From Candidatus Eisenbacteria bacterium (GTDB lineage Bacteria > Eisenbacteria > RBG-16-71-46 > SZUA-252), in contig VBOW01000020.1 of assembly GCA_005893275.1 (NCBI GenBank), positions 87,870-120,808 on the forward strand: a stretch of DNA of 32,939 bases, given 5' to 3'. The position numbers were made by a program, and so were the translations under genes. The notes under the pieces were generated by a model, which was not told the origin of the DNA, did not search any database, and saw only the letters and a program-made list of their open reading frames with translations. Below, in pieces: positions 1 to 8,043 of this stretch. Numbering within the stretch: position 1 is the first letter of the stretch; each line of letters starts with the position of its first letter.

Positions 1-2
1 CC

Positions 3-443
3 GAGGTCGTCAAGACGATCCGGCTCCGCGGCGAGCTGCACCGCTTCATCCCGGTGCTGGCCCACTGGGACGGGTTCCGCGTCGCCGAGGTTCGGACGGC
101 GCACCATCCAAGGCTTCACGGGAGAACGAAATTCGGGGCGGCCCGGTTCCTGAACGGCTTTCTCGATCTGCTCGCGGTGATGTTCCTGACCACCAACGCG
201 AGGCGCCCGCTCCATCTCTTCGGGCGGGTCGGCGTCTTCGTCGCCCTGGTCGGGGCCGCGATCACGGTCGGTTTCTCCTGGCGCTGGGTCCTCGGGGAAG
301 GGCTCAGGCTGAGACCCGCGCTCTTATTCGGGGCGGTGCTGGTCATCCTGGGAATCCAGTTCATCTCGATGGGATTCCTGGGCGAGCTCATCGCCAGCAC
401 CCGCGCGCACGAGCCCGACTACGCAATACGCGAGCGGCTCTAA
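3..443 (+). CDS. Polyprenyl-phosphate glycosyltransferase, GT2 family (3' part only)
   Basis: This is the C-terminal 146 residues of a glycosyltransferase; its start lies before the window and the frame is open from base 3. The visible part begins within the GT2 catalytic domain (ELHRFIPVLAHWDGFRVAEV) and contains the basic HPRLHGRTKFG segment, which is typical of GtrB/CsbB/DPM-like enzymes just before the membrane region. Two hydrophobic segments follow (about window 220-275 and 325-375). Family knowledge: these enzymes load a sugar onto undecaprenyl phosphate at the inner face of the membrane, and the product feeds GT-C transferases. The nearby YfhO-like GT-C gene would be a fitting partner, which is inference. 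The donor sugar cannot be told because the N-terminal motifs are outside the window. The next gene follows after 27 bp, so the two are probably co-transcribed. Confidence 0.85.
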   Translation, partial: EVVKTIRLRGELHRFIPVLAHWDGFRVAEVRTAHHPRLHGRTKFGAARFLNGFLDLLAVMFLTTNARRPLHLFGRVGVFVALVGAAITVGFSWRWVLGEGLRLRPALLFGAVLVILGIQFISMGFLGELIASTRAHEPDYAIRERL

Positions 444-470
444 CCGAGCCTTCGGCGGGCGAGGGGAGCG

Positions 471-1610
471 TTGAAGGTCGCGATCCTCGGCCCCACCTAC
501 CCGCACCGGGGTGGGATCGCGCACTACACCACCCTGCTCGCCCGCGCGCTGGCCGGGCGGCACGATCTCGCGATGATTTCCTTCGCGCGGCTCTATCCGG
601 GGCTCCTCTTCCCTGGAACGACCCAGTTCGATACGAGCACGATCAGGATCGAGCCCCCCGTCCGTCCGGAGCCGATCCTGGACAGCCTGAATCCCCTGTC
701 GTGGCTTCGCGCCGGGGCGAGGCTCCGGGCCATCGCGCCGGACGCCCTCGTCGTTCCCTGGTGGCATCCATTCTTCGGTCCGTCGCTCGGGACGGCGTCG
801 CGGCGGGCCCGCCCCCCGGGGCGGCGCACCGCGCGGGTTTTCCTCTGCCACAACGTCTCGCCGCACGAAGCGACGCCCATCGACCGGGCGCTCACCGCGT
901 ATGGGCTCGGCGGGGCGGACGCGTTCCTCGTTCACGCGCGGTCGGAAGCGGAAAAGCTTCACCGCGTCGCGCGCGGCAGACCGATTCGCGTGCATCCGCA
1001 CCCCTCCTACGAGATCTTCAGCGAACGGGCGCCGAGCCGGGAGGAGGCGCGCTTGGCGCTCGGCGTCGAGGGACGGGTGCTCCTTTTCTTCGGCTACGTG
1101 CGCCCGTACAAGGGGCTCGCCGACCTGCTCCTTGCCCTGAAGCTCGCGCGTCGCGACACGTGGGATTGCGCGCTGATCGTGGGGGAATTCTACGAGCCGC
1201 TCGGCCGCTACCGCGCGCCCCTCGAGGATCCGTCGATTCGAGCCCGTGTCCGCCTCGTGAACCGCTACGTTGCGAACGAGGAGGTCGCGCGGTATTTCGC
1301 GGCCGCCGACGTGGTCGCCCTGCCCTATCGGGAGGCGACCGGGTCCGGGATCGCCCAGATCGCCTTCGGCGCGGGCGTGCCGGTGATCGCGACCCGCGTC
1401 GGCGGATTGGAGGATGTCGTCGAGGAGGGTGTCTCGGGGCTTCTGGTGCCGCCCGGCGATCCTCCGGCCCTCGCCCGGGCGATCGAGCGTTTCTTCGACG
1501 GCGGTATGGCGGAGCGGCTCCGCGGCGGCGTGGCGCGGAGCCGGGGTCGCTTCGGGTGGGACGCGCTCGCGGGGGCGCTCGAATCGCTCGCGGCGGAGTG
1601 CCTGTCGTGA
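471..1610 (+). CDS. Glycosyltransferase, GT4 family (GT-B fold)
   Basis: This 379-residue protein has the two-domain layout of GT4 retaining glycosyltransferases. The N-terminus carries the loop GPTYPHRGGIAHYT (residues 7-20), and the C-terminal Rossmann domain starts near LFFGYVRPYKGL (about 205-216). The nucleotide-sugar binding region is TGSGIAQIAFGAGVPVIAT (from residue 290), followed by GLEDVVEEG and LLVPPGDP. The first glutamate of the usual EX7E motif is replaced in this TGSG version, which is seen in some GT4 subgroups. The start is TTG, chosen because MKVAILGP is the normal beginning of the fold and GAGGGGAG lies just upstream. It probably transfers one sugar to a lipid-linked glycan in the cytoplasm; donor and acceptor are unknown. 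Its stop overlaps the next start as GTGA. Confidence 0.88.
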   Translation: MKVAILGPTYPHRGGIAHYTTLLARALAGRHDLAMISFARLYPGLLFPGTTQFDTSTIRIEPPVRPEPILDSLNPLSWLRAGARLRAIAPDALVVPWWHPFFGPSLGTASRRARPPGRRTARVFLCHNVSPHEATPIDRALTAYGLGGADAFLVHARSEAEKLHRVARGRPIRVHPHPSYEIFSERAPSREEARLALGVEGRVLLFFGYVRPYKGLADLLLALKLARRDTWDCALIVGEFYEPLGRYRAPLEDPSIRARVRLVNRYVANEEVARYFAAADVVALPYREATGSGIAQIAFGAGVPVIATRVGGLEDVVEEGVSGLLVPPGDPPALARAIERFFDGGMAERLRGGVARSRGRFGWDALAGALESLAAECLS

Positions 1611-2554
1611 CCGCGCGCCCGACCTGGGCGGTCATCTTGGCCATGAACCAGCTCGGGATGACGCGCGAATGCCTCACCTCGGTCTTGGCGCTCGAGCCGG
1701 CCGCCGAGCACGTGCTCCTCGTGGACAACGGCTCCACGGACGGGACGGCGGAGGCCGTGCGGGCCGAATTTCCGGAGGTCGAGGTGCTCCGCCTCGACAG
1801 GAATCTCTACTTCGCGGGAGGGGTGAACGAGGGAATCCGGGCGGCGCTCAAAGGCGGCGCGGGGTCGATCCTGCTCCTGAACAACGACGTGGTGCTGGAG
1901 CGCCCGGCGCTCGAGAAGCTGCGCTCGGCGCTGGAAGCGAGCCCGGCGCGGGCCGCGGTGTCCCCCAGGATCTATTACTACGATTCTCCGGATGTAATCT
2001 GGTTCGCCGGGGGCGTGGTCGGCCGCGGTCTCGGGTTGATCCGCCACCGCGGCGTCAACGTGAAGGACGAGAAGCTTCGCGACGCGCCCCGCGCGGTCGA
2101 CTACGTGTCGGGCGCGGCCTCGCTCCTATCCAGGGGAGCGCTCGAAGCAGTCGGCCTCTTGGATCCGGGCTACGTCATGTACGTCGAGGACGTGGACTGG
2201 TGCGCTCGGGCCCGGGAGCGGGGTCTGATTCTTTGGTACGAGCCCTCGGCCAAAGCGTGGCACCACGTGTCCGCGACGAGCGGGGGCGGCTTGACGCCGC
2301 TCAAGGCCTACTTTCGGCTTCGGAGCGGCGCGCTCTTCCTCGCGCGCCACGCGAAGCCTTGGGAACGCGTTCCCTCGTGGGGAGCCTATCTTGCGTGGAC
2401 GGCGTGGCTCGTTCTCCGCTCGATCGCGCGCATGAACCTCCGGTCCGCGAGCGCGCTCGTGCTCGGCTTCGCCGATTTCACGCGGATCCTCCTCGGCGCG
2501 TCGCCGCCGCCTCGTAGACCCGAGTCATTCGCTCCGCCAGAAGCTCGACGCTGA
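1607..2554 (+). CDS. Glycosyltransferase, GT2 family, rhamnosyltransferase-like
   Basis: This 315-residue protein belongs to the WbbL-like GT2 group. Visible motifs are VDNGSTDGT (from residue 39, nucleotide binding), LLLNNDVV with N92-N93-D94 in place of DXD, and MYVEDVDWCARARERG, the conserved ED(V/I)D(W/F) signature carrying the likely catalytic aspartate. A hydrophobic stretch near the C-terminus (YLAWTAWLVLRSIARM) may anchor it to the membrane. The GTG start overlaps the preceding stop as GTGA with a GGAG ribosome binding site 8 bases upstream. The same frame is open further upstream, but that part is a shadow of the GT4 gene. It likely adds a deoxysugar such as rhamnose to the glycan chain; the sugar is inference. 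Its last 77 bases overlap the end of the convergent minus-strand gene. Confidence 0.87.
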   Translation: MTARPTWAVILAMNQLGMTRECLTSVLALEPAAEHVLLVDNGSTDGTAEAVRAEFPEVEVLRLDRNLYFAGGVNEGIRAALKGGAGSILLLNNDVVLERPALEKLRSALEASPARAAVSPRIYYYDSPDVIWFAGGVVGRGLGLIRHRGVNVKDEKLRDAPRAVDYVSGAASLLSRGALEAVGLLDPGYVMYVEDVDWCARARERGLILWYEPSAKAWHHVSATSGGGLTPLKAYFRLRSGALFLARHAKPWERVPSWGAYLAWTAWLVLRSIARMNLRSASALVLGFADFTRILLGASPPPRRPESFAPPEARR

Positions 2555-3626
2555 ATTGGGCCGCCCGCTCCTTCCCGAGGCGGGAGAGCTCGGCCAGCGC
2601 GCCCGGGTCCTGGGCCGCCGTCCGCAGCCTCTCCGCGAGCGCCGCGACATCTCCCGAGGGAAAGAGCATGGCGGCCTTCCCCACAACTTCCGGGAGCGCC
2701 CCGGAGTCGCTCGTGACGCACGGCGTCCCCACCGCCATCGCGAGGAGCGGAGGGATGCCGAACCCCTCGTATCGGGAAGGGTAGATGAGCAGCTTCGCTC
2801 CGCCCAAGAGAGCGGCCAGCTCGGAATCGGGTACGTATCCGGGCCAGTGGGCGCGCAATCCTTCCGCCTTCGCCGATCGCGCGAGTCGATCGGCGAGAGC
2901 ATTGCGGGCGCCGGCCAGAACGAGCGCGGGGGCGTTCCTTCGGTCGGGGAAGGCGCGCGCGACGGCCTCGATGAGGAGATCCACTCCCTTCCTGGGATCG
3001 AAGCCGCCGAAGTAGAGCCAGTAAGGCGCGCCGCCGAACCGGGCCCTCGGGGCCGAGACCTGGTCCGCGGACGCGGGCTTGAGCCAGCGGGGAACCGCGC
3101 ACGGGACCACCTCGATCCGCGAGGCGGCCTCGGGGACCAAGGCCGCGATGTCGCGGCGGCTCGCATCGCTCAGGGTGACGATGGTGGAGGCGTTTCGCGC
3201 CGAGGCGCGGACGGCGCGCCGGTAGAGCCAGCGGTGGAGGAGCGCCGGCTTCGGCCAGGGGACGAGCCGAGGCATGACCCACGGAATCACATCGTGAAGA
3301 GAGAGCAGGGATGGGAAGGGGAGCCCCGAGGGAACGCCGTGGTTCCACGTCGCGTGATAGAGATCGGGGGGCGGCTCGATCGCGCGGAGAATCCGCGGAA
3401 GCTCGAGCGCTTCCCAGCGGATTCGGCCATTTTCCGGTCCGGAGACCCTCACCTCGATCGACTCGGAAACAGAGGCCGGCTCGACCGGCCGGTCGCTCAC
3501 GCCGATGAATTCAAAACCGCGCGGCGAGAGCTCGTGCACAATCTGAGTCAGAATGAGACCGATGCCGGTAGCCGGCCCCCGCGCGAGGGGCCTCAGGTCG
3601 ATCGCGACTCGGATCGGGCGGGGCAC
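2478..3626 (-). CDS. Glycosyltransferase, GT4 family (mannosyltransferase-like)
   Basis: The 382-residue product starts VAIDLRPLARGPATGIG, the usual opening of GT4 mannosyltransferases of the WbaZ/MtfB type. It continues with LYHATWNHGVPSG, SLHDVIPW, a C-terminal domain start at YWLYFGGFDPRKGVDLLIEA, and a complete EX7E region beginning at E287 in YEGFGIPPLLAMAVGTP. The fold and active site look intact. It is the only minus-strand gene in the glycan locus. The start is GTG; no clear Shine-Dalgarno sequence precedes it, and a promoter-like pair ends 8 bases before the codon, so the mRNA may be leaderless. The gene runs tail-to-tail into the GT2 gene at 1607-2554 with a 77-bp antisense overlap. 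The donor sugar is unknown. Confidence 0.88.
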   Translation of the reverse strand: MPRPIRVAIDLRPLARGPATGIGLILTQIVHELSPRGFEFIGVSDRPVEPASVSESIEVRVSGPENGRIRWEALELPRILRAIEPPPDLYHATWNHGVPSGLPFPSLLSLHDVIPWVMPRLVPWPKPALLHRWLYRRAVRASARNASTIVTLSDASRRDIAALVPEAASRIEVVPCAVPRWLKPASADQVSAPRARFGGAPYWLYFGGFDPRKGVDLLIEAVARAFPDRRNAPALVLAGARNALADRLARSAKAEGLRAHWPGYVPDSELAALLGGAKLLIYPSRYEGFGIPPLLAMAVGTPCVTSDSGALPEVVGKAAMLFPSGDVAALAERLRTAAQDPGALAELSRLGKERAAQFSVELLAERMTRVYEAAATRRGGSA

Positions 3627-3634
3627 GCGAGGGC

Positions 3635-3663
3635 ACGCTACGGGAGGCCCGGCGAAAGGTCAA
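3635..3663 (-). promoter_or_regulatory. Candidate promoter for the minus-strand GT4, leaderless
   Basis: Read on the minus strand, TTGACC (3663-3658) is followed after 17 bp by TAGCGT (3640-3635). The GTG start codon begins only 8 bases after that, so transcription would begin about one or two bases before the codon. The -35 match is good and the -10 match is weak (T, A and the final T only). The lack of a ribosome binding site fits a leaderless message, but this is inference. Confidence 0.33.
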
Positions 3664-3684
3664 CGAGTCCGCGCATCTCACGTC

Positions 3685-3714
3685 TTGACGCTCGATTGCG
3701 GCTCCCCGTACTCT
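3685..3714 (+). promoter_or_regulatory. Candidate sigma70 promoter of the YfhO/GT operon
   Basis: TTGACG at 3685-3690 and TACTCT at 3709-3714 are separated by 18 bp. The predicted start of transcription near 3721 leaves a short leader containing GGAGG (3733-3737) before the GTG at 3743. The 116-bp gap is the only divergent intergenic region in the glycan locus, so a promoter is expected here. The -10 hexamer is weak. Confidence 0.42.
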
Positions 3715-3742
3715 GAGACGATGCGCGACCCCGGAGGCTCAC

Positions 3743-4891
3743 GTGCGTCCCGCCTGGGACGTCGTCTGGCTCAGTGATATTCCATGGGGGAGTCTCTGGC
3801 AAAGGCCGCAGCAGCTCGCCACGAGGTTCCCGCCCGACGCGCGGATTCTCTTCGTGGAGCCCTGGACGCTCGGCCATGCCGCCGCCTTCCGGCCCACGCC
3901 CGTCACGGAGCGAATCTCCCGCGTCTCGTTTCCATTTCTCCCTCTCCACGCGCGGTCGCCTCGCTTGAGACGCCTCGCGTACAGGATTGGGAGCTCGGCC
4001 CTCGCGACGCGATGCCTCTTCGGGGCCCAGCGCGCATGGGCGCACACTCTCGGCGGATTCGGCCGGCCGGGAGCGAGGCGCCTGGCGCTCGTGCAGAATT
4101 TCCTCGCGCGCCCCTCGTTGGGCGCGTTTCGACCGGAGCGTGTCGTGTACGACATGATCGACGCCCCGCTCCACTTCGCTCCCGTTCCGCCGCGCCTCGT
4201 GCCGCAGTGGGAGCGGCTCCTCCGCGAGGCGGACCGTGTGTGCGTCACGTCGGGGCCGCTGGTCCAGCTCGCCCGCTCCGGCGGCGCCCGGAAGCCCCGT
4301 CCGATCGGGAACGGGGTGGAGGTCGCCCGGTTCCAGGCGGCGCCGCCGGCCGATTTCCTGCCCGGGGAGGCCGGCGCGCCCGTTCTCGGCTACGTTGGAT
4401 CCCTCCACTCCTGGTTCGACGTGCCGCTCGTCGCGACGCTCGCCCGGTCGCTCCCGGAGGCGCGGGTCGTTCTGGTCGGTCCCGCACACCCCTCGACGCG
4501 CGGAGAGCTGGAGCGGGCTTCCGAGTCGACGCCGAATCTCTTCTGGCTCGGCCCCAAGCCCTACTCCGAGATTCCATCGATCGTGCGGGCGTTCCGGGTG
4601 GGGTTGATCCCGTTCCGGCGCACCCCGCTGACCGAGGCGGTGAACCCGGTCAAGCTCTACGAGTACGCGGCGGCCGGCGTCCCGTGTGTCACGACGCGTT
4701 TCACCGATGAAGTCGGCGCGTGGGGGGAGGCGGCGCGCGTCGCCGATTCGGAAGAGGGCTTTGTCGCCGCGGTGAGATCGCTCGCGAGCTCGCCCCCCGA
4801 TCCCGCGCCTCTGGTCGCGTTCGCGCGAGCCCACGATTGGGACGAGATCGCGCGGGAGTTCGTCGCGTTTTGTCTGGAGGACGCCGCGTGA
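3743..4891 (+). CDS. Glycosyltransferase, GT4-like (TuaH/SpsA-adjacent type)
   Basis: The protein has 382 residues. It opens with WDVVWLSDIPWGSLWQRPQQ, a signature of a GT-B subgroup annotated as glycosyltransferase family 1 or TuaH-like (DIPW..WQRPQ, then ARILFVEPW). The acceptor domain contains VVYDMIDAPLHF. The donor domain starts at PVLGYVGSLHSWFDV and includes GLIPFRRTPLTEAVNPVKLYEYAAAGVP, where the NPVKLYEY segment takes the place of the EX7E motif. This variant is normal for the subgroup. The start is GTG with GGAGG 5 bases before it, the best ribosome binding site in this locus. It is the first gene of the second operon and overlaps the next gene as GTGA. It probably adds a sugar to the lipid-linked intermediate; the substrate is unknown. 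Confidence 0.85.
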   Translation: MRPAWDVVWLSDIPWGSLWQRPQQLATRFPPDARILFVEPWTLGHAAAFRPTPVTERISRVSFPFLPLHARSPRLRRLAYRIGSSALATRCLFGAQRAWAHTLGGFGRPGARRLALVQNFLARPSLGAFRPERVVYDMIDAPLHFAPVPPRLVPQWERLLREADRVCVTSGPLVQLARSGGARKPRPIGNGVEVARFQAAPPADFLPGEAGAPVLGYVGSLHSWFDVPLVATLARSLPEARVVLVGPAHPSTRGELERASESTPNLFWLGPKPYSEIPSIVRAFRVGLIPFRRTPLTEAVNPVKLYEYAAAGVPCVTTRFTDEVGAWGEAARVADSEEGFVAAVRSLASSPPDPAPLVAFARAHDWDEIAREFVAFCLEDAA

Positions 4892-7320
4892 CGCGCCCCT
4901 CGCGAGGGGCAAAAATCGGAGCGCGGCAGGCGGGTCCCCGCGAACCCAAGGACGCGGCCGACCTTTCGCGCTGGGCCTGGGCGCTCGTCGCGCTCCTCGT
5001 CCTCGTCTTCTTCTACCCGATTGCGTTCGGAAAAGTCTTCCTCACTCCCGATTCGGTCGCTCCCGCCGGATTCGCGCGAATCGCGCTCGACGCGCTCCAG
5101 AAGCGGCACGTGTACGCGCTTTGGAATCCGTATCACTTCCTGGGAATGCCTTCCTTCGGGAGCCTCACGTTCGTGCCCTACGTCTATCCATTGGATCTGG
5201 TCTTCGGATTCTTGAACAAGACGCTCCATTTTCCCGATCTCACGTGGCTTCTCGCGCACTACCTCCTGCTGGCGGTCTCCATGTTGGCGCTCCTGCGCGC
5301 GCTCGGCGCCTCGGCGGAAGGGGCGGCCCTCGGGGCGCTCACGTTCGCGCTCACCCCGAATCTTGTGGCGGTGGGCGTGTTCGGGCATGGGAGCCAGATC
5401 ATGACCGCGGCGTACCTGCCGCTCCTGATCCTCCTGCTCGACCGGTTCGTGCGGCGCGGATCTCCGCCCGCGCTGGCCGGGTTCGCGCTGGCCGCGGCTC
5501 TTCAGCTGCTCCGGGGGCACGTGCAGATCGTCTTTTACACATGGCTCGCGCTCGGCGGCTACGCGGTCTTTCTGGCGGTCCAAGGGGTCCGGGAGGGCCG
5601 GAGGGGAGAGGCGGCCCGCGCCCTCGGCGGGCTTGTCGGGGGGCTTGCCCTCGGTTTCGGGATGAGCGCCTTCCTCTACCTTCCCACGCACGAGTACGCG
5701 AAGCTCTCGGTCCGCGGCGGCGGCGAGGGGGGTGGCGCCGGTCTCGAGTACGCGACCTCCTGGTCGTTTCACCCGCGCGAGATCCTCACGTTCGTGATCC
5801 CCAGCATGTTCGGCTTCGGGGGCCGGACCTACTGGGGAAGCATGCCCTTCACCGACTACCCGAACTACATGGGAATCGTGCCGCTCGCGCTGGCGATCTA
5901 CGGCGCCATGCGATGGCGCGGGAAGGTGCGGTGGTACCTCGTGACGATGGCGGGGATCGCCCTCGCCATGTCGTTCGGGAAGCACCTGAAACCGCTGTAC
6001 GCGCTTCTCTACGACCACCTCCCGTTTTTCAACAAGTTCCGCGTCCCGGTGATGGTCTTGGTGCTCGTCCAGTTCGCGACGGGCGCTCTCGCCGCCTTCG
6101 GTCTCACGAGGGCCCTCGAGCGCGGGGCCCCGACCAAGGGGAGGGAGGCGGCGGACCCCGGCGCCTCGTGGATGCGGGCGGCCGTGCTGTCGGCGGCGGG
6201 CGGGGTCGCGGTGGTCGCGCTCCTTCATGCGCTCTCGGGGCCGCTCGAGATCGCCGCGATCCACAGCCGTCCCTCTTTCAGCGCGGAGGCGGCCCGGCAG
6301 GCGCTCGACCTGGCCTCGCTCGACGCGATCAAGTCGGGGGTCCTGCTCGGGCTCGGATTTTTCGTCATCGCCCTCGCGCGGCGGGGACGGATCGGCCGGC
6401 TCGCGGCCGGGGTTTTGATTCTCACCGTCACGGCGGTCGATCTCTGGGTGATCGACCGCAAGATCATCGACCCCGAGGTGGGATCCCCACAGGAATACGC
6501 GGAGTACTTCAAGGAAACGCCCGAGGTGACCTTCCTCAAATCCGACCGGAGCCTTTTCCGCGTCTACCCGCTCCAGTGGAACGACAGCCGGCTTGCGGCC
6601 TACGGGATCGCGTCGGTTCTGGGGTATCACCCGGCGAAGCCCAAGCTGTATCAGGCGCTGGCCGACACCGCGCAGATCCTGTCCAGCCTGGACATGCTTC
6701 GCTTCCTGAACGTGAAGTACGTGCTCACGGACGGCTACATTCCGCAGGGAGCGCCCGGGCTCGCCCTGCGCCACGACGGCGATGTGAAAGTCTACGAGCT
6801 GGAAGGCGCTCTGCCCCGCGCCCACGTGGTGCACCGGCTGAAACCGGTGCGGAACGACTCCGTCACGCTCGCGATCATCCGGACCGGCAACTTCAATCCG
6901 GCGGGTGAGGCGCTCTGGACCGGTCCAGATCCCTTGCCCCCGATGGAGGAGCCGGGGGTGCCGGACTCGGTCGGCGTGATTCGATACGATTTCAACGAAG
7001 CCGAGTTTCTCGTCTCGACCTCGGCGCCGGGGTTGTTCGTCCTTTCAGATCAGTACGACCCGGATTGGAGGGCGACCCTGGACGGCGTCCCGGAGACGAT
7101 CCATCGCGTGGATTACCTGATGCGGGGCGTCCTGGTCGGGCCGGGGGTGCATCGGATTCGCTTCCGCTACGAGCCGTCCGCGCTCCAAGCGGGGGTCCGG
7201 ATCTCGATCGTGTCGCTGGCGCTCACGGTGGGATTGGCGGGCGCGGGCCTGATCCGGCGCCGGTCCGCGCGCCGGTCGAATCCGAAAAACGGCGAGCCCG
7301 CGGGGGAACCGGCCGCGTGA
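4888..7320 (+). CDS. YfhO-family GT-C membrane glycosyltransferase
   Basis: This is an 810-residue integral membrane protein with roughly a dozen hydrophobic segments, the first at about residues 29-47. After it comes a long extracytoplasmic loop with LTPDSVAPAG and LWNPYHFLGMPSFG, characteristic of the YfhO family. The C-terminal part (from about residue 530) is a soluble extracytoplasmic region ending in DQYDPDWRATLDGVP, followed by a last membrane segment near LALTVGLAGAGLI. Known members (B. subtilis and Listeria YfhO) transfer sugars from polyprenyl phosphate to teichoic acids or other surface polymers outside the membrane. The target here is unknown, since a diderm has no teichoic acid. 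The GTG start, with GGAGG 7 bases upstream, overlaps the previous stop. The next gene, which overlaps it as GTGA, encodes a polyprenyl-phosphate sugar synthase and could supply the donor. Confidence 0.85.
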   Translation: MTRPSRGAKIGARQAGPREPKDAADLSRWAWALVALLVLVFFYPIAFGKVFLTPDSVAPAGFARIALDALQKRHVYALWNPYHFLGMPSFGSLTFVPYVYPLDLVFGFLNKTLHFPDLTWLLAHYLLLAVSMLALLRALGASAEGAALGALTFALTPNLVAVGVFGHGSQIMTAAYLPLLILLLDRFVRRGSPPALAGFALAAALQLLRGHVQIVFYTWLALGGYAVFLAVQGVREGRRGEAARALGGLVGGLALGFGMSAFLYLPTHEYAKLSVRGGGEGGGAGLEYATSWSFHPREILTFVIPSMFGFGGRTYWGSMPFTDYPNYMGIVPLALAIYGAMRWRGKVRWYLVTMAGIALAMSFGKHLKPLYALLYDHLPFFNKFRVPVMVLVLVQFATGALAAFGLTRALERGAPTKGREAADPGASWMRAAVLSAAGGVAVVALLHALSGPLEIAAIHSRPSFSAEAARQALDLASLDAIKSGVLLGLGFFVIALARRGRIGRLAAGVLILTVTAVDLWVIDRKIIDPEVGSPQEYAEYFKETPEVTFLKSDRSLFRVYPLQWNDSRLAAYGIASVLGYHPAKPKLYQALADTAQILSSLDMLRFLNVKYVLTDGYIPQGAPGLALRHDGDVKVYELEGALPRAHVVHRLKPVRNDSVTLAIIRTGNFNPAGEALWTGPDPLPPMEEPGVPDSVGVIRYDFNEAEFLVSTSAPGLFVLSDQYDPDWRATLDGVPETIHRVDYLMRGVLVGPGVHRIRFRYEPSALQAGVRISIVSLALTVGLAGAGLIRRRSARRSNPKNGEPAGEPAA

Positions 7321-8030
7321 GGGCGCTCGTGATCATCCCCACCTACAACGAGCGGGAGAATCTGCCCGAGCTATTGAGGCGGATCTTCGCGGAGGGTCTG
7401 CCGCTCGAAGTGCTCATCATCGACGACAATTCGCCCGATGGAACCGGCGCGGCGGCGGACGCGCTGGCCGCGGCGGATCCGCGGGTCCACGTGATGCACC
7501 GTCCCGGGAAAATGGGCTTGGGCTCCGCGTATGTCTCCGGCTTCCGACACGCCATCGAGCACGGCTACGACGCCGTGTTTGAGATGGACGCCGATTTCTC
7601 GCACAATCCGGATTCCCTTCCGGAGTTTCTGAGGGAGCTCGAAAAGGCGGACCTCGTGGTGGGATCACGCTACCTGCACGGGGTCACGGTCGTGAACTGG
7701 CCGCTGAAGCGGCTGATCCTCTCCTACCTCGCGAACGTCTACAGCCGCGTCATCACGGGAATGCCGATCAAGGATGCCACCGGCGGCTTCAAGTGCTTCC
7801 GCCGGCAGGTGCTCGAGTCGCTCGACCTGAGCCGCGTCAAATCGGACGGCTACGGCTTTCAGATCGAGATCAATTTCAAGGCGTGGAGAAAGGGATTCCG
7901 CATCCGCGAGATTCCGATCCTCTTCGTCGACCGCCGCGCGGGGGAATCCAAGATGTCACGGCGGATCGTCTGGGAGGCCGCATGGATGGTCTGGCGGCTC
8001 CGCATCCTCGACCTGCTCGGCGCGCTCTAG
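7317..8030 (+). CDS. Polyprenyl-phosphate mannosyltransferase, DPM1-like (GT2)
   Basis: This 237-residue soluble enzyme matches the catalytic unit of dolichol-phosphate mannose synthase. It shows IIPTYNERENLPELL at the start, IIDDNSPDGT, the metal-binding MDADFSHNP, VVGSRYLHG, the acceptor loop KDATGGFKCFRRQVLE and DGYGFQIEINFKA, and ends with GESKMSRRIVWEA. It lacks the C-terminal membrane segments present in GtrB/CsbB types, as do human DPM1 and the catalytic part of mycobacterial Ppm1. The reaction would be NDP-sugar plus polyprenyl phosphate giving polyprenyl-phosphate sugar at the cytoplasmic membrane face. Mannose is the usual donor sugar but is not proven here. The GTG start overlaps the yfhO-like stop as GTGA, suggesting coupled synthesis of donor and user. 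A longer upstream extension of the frame is a shadow of yfhO. Confidence 0.9.
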   Translation: MRALVIIPTYNERENLPELLRRIFAEGLPLEVLIIDDNSPDGTGAAADALAAADPRVHVMHRPGKMGLGSAYVSGFRHAIEHGYDAVFEMDADFSHNPDSLPEFLRELEKADLVVGSRYLHGVTVVNWPLKRLILSYLANVYSRVITGMPIKDATGGFKCFRRQVLESLDLSRVKSDGYGFQIEINFKAWRKGFRIREIPILFVDRRAGESKMSRRIVWEAAWMVWRLRILDLLGAL

Positions 8031-8043
8031 CCGGGACCGCCCC

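Noticed and set aside
701-1606. N-terminal extension of the GT2 gene by about 300 codons
   Set aside because: The upstream part is arginine-rich and overlaps the well-supported GT4 gene at 471-1610 in another frame; GT2 homology starts only at 1607.
4657-6834. Open frame of 725 codons on the minus strand opposite yfhO
   Set aside because: It is made of arginine-, glutamate- and histidine-rich low-complexity sequence with no recognisable domain, and mirrors the high-GC third-position bias of the real plus-strand gene. The same applies to long minus-strand frames at 7876-10089, 26822-29065 and 29323-31401.
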